Assembly (NCBI GenBank): GCA_018818365.1
Contig: JAHISH010000059.1
Span: 1 to 6,220, forward strand
Source of the DNA: Candidatus Omnitrophota bacterium
GTDB lineage: Bacteria > Omnitrophota > Gorgyraeia > Gygaellales > Profunditerraquicolaceae
Reading direction: 5' to 3'
Length of the DNA stretch: 6,220 nt
Part shown: positions 5,000 to 6,220 of the stretch, piece by piece
Layout of the letters: each line of letters opens with the position of its first letter
Numbering within the stretch: position 1 is the stretch's first letter
Program-made: the position numbers and the translations under genes
The notes under the pieces: generated by a model
Databases searched by the model: none
Told to the model about the DNA's origin: nothing
Seen by the model: the letters and a program-made list of their open reading frames with translations, nothing else

Positions 5000-6220
5000 T
5001 TAGGAGATTTTCACCTCTTCCCTATGCGCAGAAGGATTGGCAATCAGGTTGATCCTGGTCTTATACTGACGCTCCAGGCGCGAAAGATCCCCCTTATTCT
5101 TCAAAACTTCCTCAATGACCGCGGGATTCAAGGTCACATTGACTTTCTCCGGATGTTTTGCCGCACTAAGATGGCGTTTTATCTCTTTTAACGCGAAAAT
5201 AGCGATCGTAAGGCAGGATTTGACTCTTCCCTTTCCCTGGCAATACGGGCAACTCTGGTACGAGAGCATTTGCGCGGTCTTATGGATGCGCTCGCGGGTC
5301 ATCTCGACCAACCCGAATTTGGAGATACCCAGAATATCATATTTGGCGCGATCACGGCTTAATGCCTTCTTAAGTATACGCAATAATTCGCGGCGATGAG
5401 CCTCCTTCTCCATATCAATAAAATCAATAACGACGATGCCCCCGAGGTCGCGCAGAATAAGCTGCCGCGCCACTTCTTCTGCTGCCTCACAGTTCACCTT
5501 AAACGCCGCTTCTTCCTGCTTTATCTTCTTGGTAAACCCGCCGCTATTGACATCAATAACCACCAACCCTTCGGTCGGTTCAATTATCAAATAGGCCTTT
5601 GATTTAAGATATACCTTGCTCTCAAAGATTCGAATGATCTGGCGCTCGACTTCCTTCTTCTCGAATAGATCGTCCTCTCGGTATAACTCCACCTTGCGCG
5701 ACAGATAGCTTAAGAAGGTCTGCATAAACCTGCGGATACGGTAGAAATCAGGTTTAGAATCGACGATCAATCGCACCACATCATCAGTAAAGGAGTCGCG
5801 GATAACCCGCAGCGCCAAATCATATTCTTCATAGATAATGGCAGGTGCCTTCGCATTGGTGACGGTCTTCTCCAAACGCTTCCATAGTTTATAAAGGAAC
5901 TGCGCATCCCGCGATAACTCCTGGGCGGTCTTGCCGCTGGCGGCGGTGCGCACGATAAAACCAACCTCTTTTGGTAAACGCGCCTCGTTGAGCATCGCGC
6001 GCAGGCGTTTTCTCTCTTCATCATCATCGATCCTTCGTGAGACGCCGATCTGCTTCTCTAAAGGGATGATCACTAAGTATCTTCCGGCAAGGCCGATCTG
6101 GGTCGAAAGCCGGGGCCCCTTTGTTCCAAATGACTCCTTGACTACCTGTACTAAAACCTCCTGCCCCTTTTTTACTTCCGGGCGTTTTAAGCCCTCTGCC
6201 TCAATTGACTCAAAGGCTGA
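5000..6220 (-). CDS. rng: Ribonuclease E/G family protein, missing its N-terminus at the window edge
   Basis: This endoribonuclease family cleaves single-stranded AU-rich RNA in rRNA maturation and mRNA decay. The window holds 406 residues to the stop; the frame stays open to the right edge, so the start is outside. The GTG at 6073 is internal, because the 49 codons before it encode the end of the S1 domain (G-Q-E-V-L-V-Q-V at 19-26, then G-T-K-G-P-R-L-S at 32-39). The DNase-I-like catalytic region has V-I-D-V-N-S-G and V-I-D-F-I-D-M; their aspartates (codons 5554-5552 and 5425-5423) correspond to the Mg-binding D303 and D346 of E. coli RNase E. C-P-Y-C-Q-G-K-G carries the zinc-link cysteines (codons 5251-5249 and 5242-5240). 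The protein ends soon after this domain, with no RNase E-type degradosome scaffold, so RNase G-like is the better name. The S1-domain start, and any N-terminal extension, cannot be judged here. Confidence 0.95.
   Translation of the reverse strand, partial: SAFESIEAEGLKRPEVKKGQEVLVQVVKESFGTKGPRLSTQIGLAGRYLVIIPLEKQIGVSRRIDDDEERKRLRAMLNEARLPKEVGFIVRTAASGKTAQELSRDAQFLYKLWKRLEKTVTNAKAPAIIYEEYDLALRVIRDSFTDDVVRLIVDSKPDFYRIRRFMQTFLSYLSRKVELYREDDLFEKKEVERQIIRIFESKVYLKSKAYLIIEPTEGLVVIDVNSGGFTKKIKQEEAAFKVNCEAAEEVARQLILRDLGGIVVIDFIDMEKEAHRRELLRILKKALSRDRAKYDILGISKFGLVEMTRERIHKTAQMLSYQSCPYCQGKGRVKSCLTIAIFALKEIKRHLSAAKHPEKVNVTLNPAVIEEVLKNKGDLSRLERQYKTRINLIANPSAHREEVKIS

Noticed and set aside
6071..6073. 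GTG as the start of the RNase G gene
   Set aside because: The frame stays open to the window edge, and the preceding 49 codons encode typical S1-domain sequence. This GTG is an internal valine codon.
1..6220. CRISPR, toxin-antitoxin, phage, defence or transposon content
   Set aside because: No repeat-spacer pattern, transposase or integrase motifs, terminal inverted repeats or unknown accessory genes were seen. Nearly all of the window is explained by housekeeping genes.

Overview
The window is a dense bacterial chromosomal segment with every gene on the minus strand, so it reads from the right end to the left. In transcription order it holds: the 3' part of an RNase E/G-family endoribonuclease gene (rng, running off the right edge); a 130-base gap with a near-consensus housekeeping promoter and a structured leader; rplU (ribosomal protein L21); obg (ribosome-assembly GTPase); proB and proA (first two steps of proline synthesis); nadD (nicotinate mononucleotide adenylyltransferase); rpe (ribulose-5-phosphate 3-epimerase); and the first codons of a phosphohexomutase-like gene cut by the left edge. 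There are no rRNA or tRNA genes, mobile elements, CRISPR arrays or phage genes.

The order rng-rplU-obg-proB-proA-nadD is a housekeeping neighbourhood found in many Gram-negative and some Gram-positive bacteria. Here it departs from the usual pattern in two ways. rpmA (L27), normally between rplU and obg, is absent, with only 18 bases separating those genes. nadD is followed by rpe and a phosphohexomutase, not by rsfS. The compact packing, the single-domain Obg and the protein sequences suggest an uncultured lineage, perhaps Omnitrophota (OP3) or a relative. That placement is an impression and not proven by the sequence.

From the promoter at 4964-4992 all downstream genes look like one transcription unit. 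Every junction from obg onward overlaps: obg/proB by 26 bases, proB/proA, proA/nadD and nadD/rpe by 4 bases each, and rpe/phosphohexomutase by 8. Start codons are mixed (ATG, ATG, TTG, GTG, ATG, GTG, ATG), and several were assigned from the overlap and a Shine-Dalgarno match. The operon would couple ribosome assembly to proline, NAD and sugar-phosphate metabolism.

I see no exotic new system. The points most worth a second look are the promoter and leader of rplU, the missing rpmA beside a divergent L21 motif, a tandem heptanucleotide repeat inside rpe, and a changed nucleotide-binding motif in NadD.
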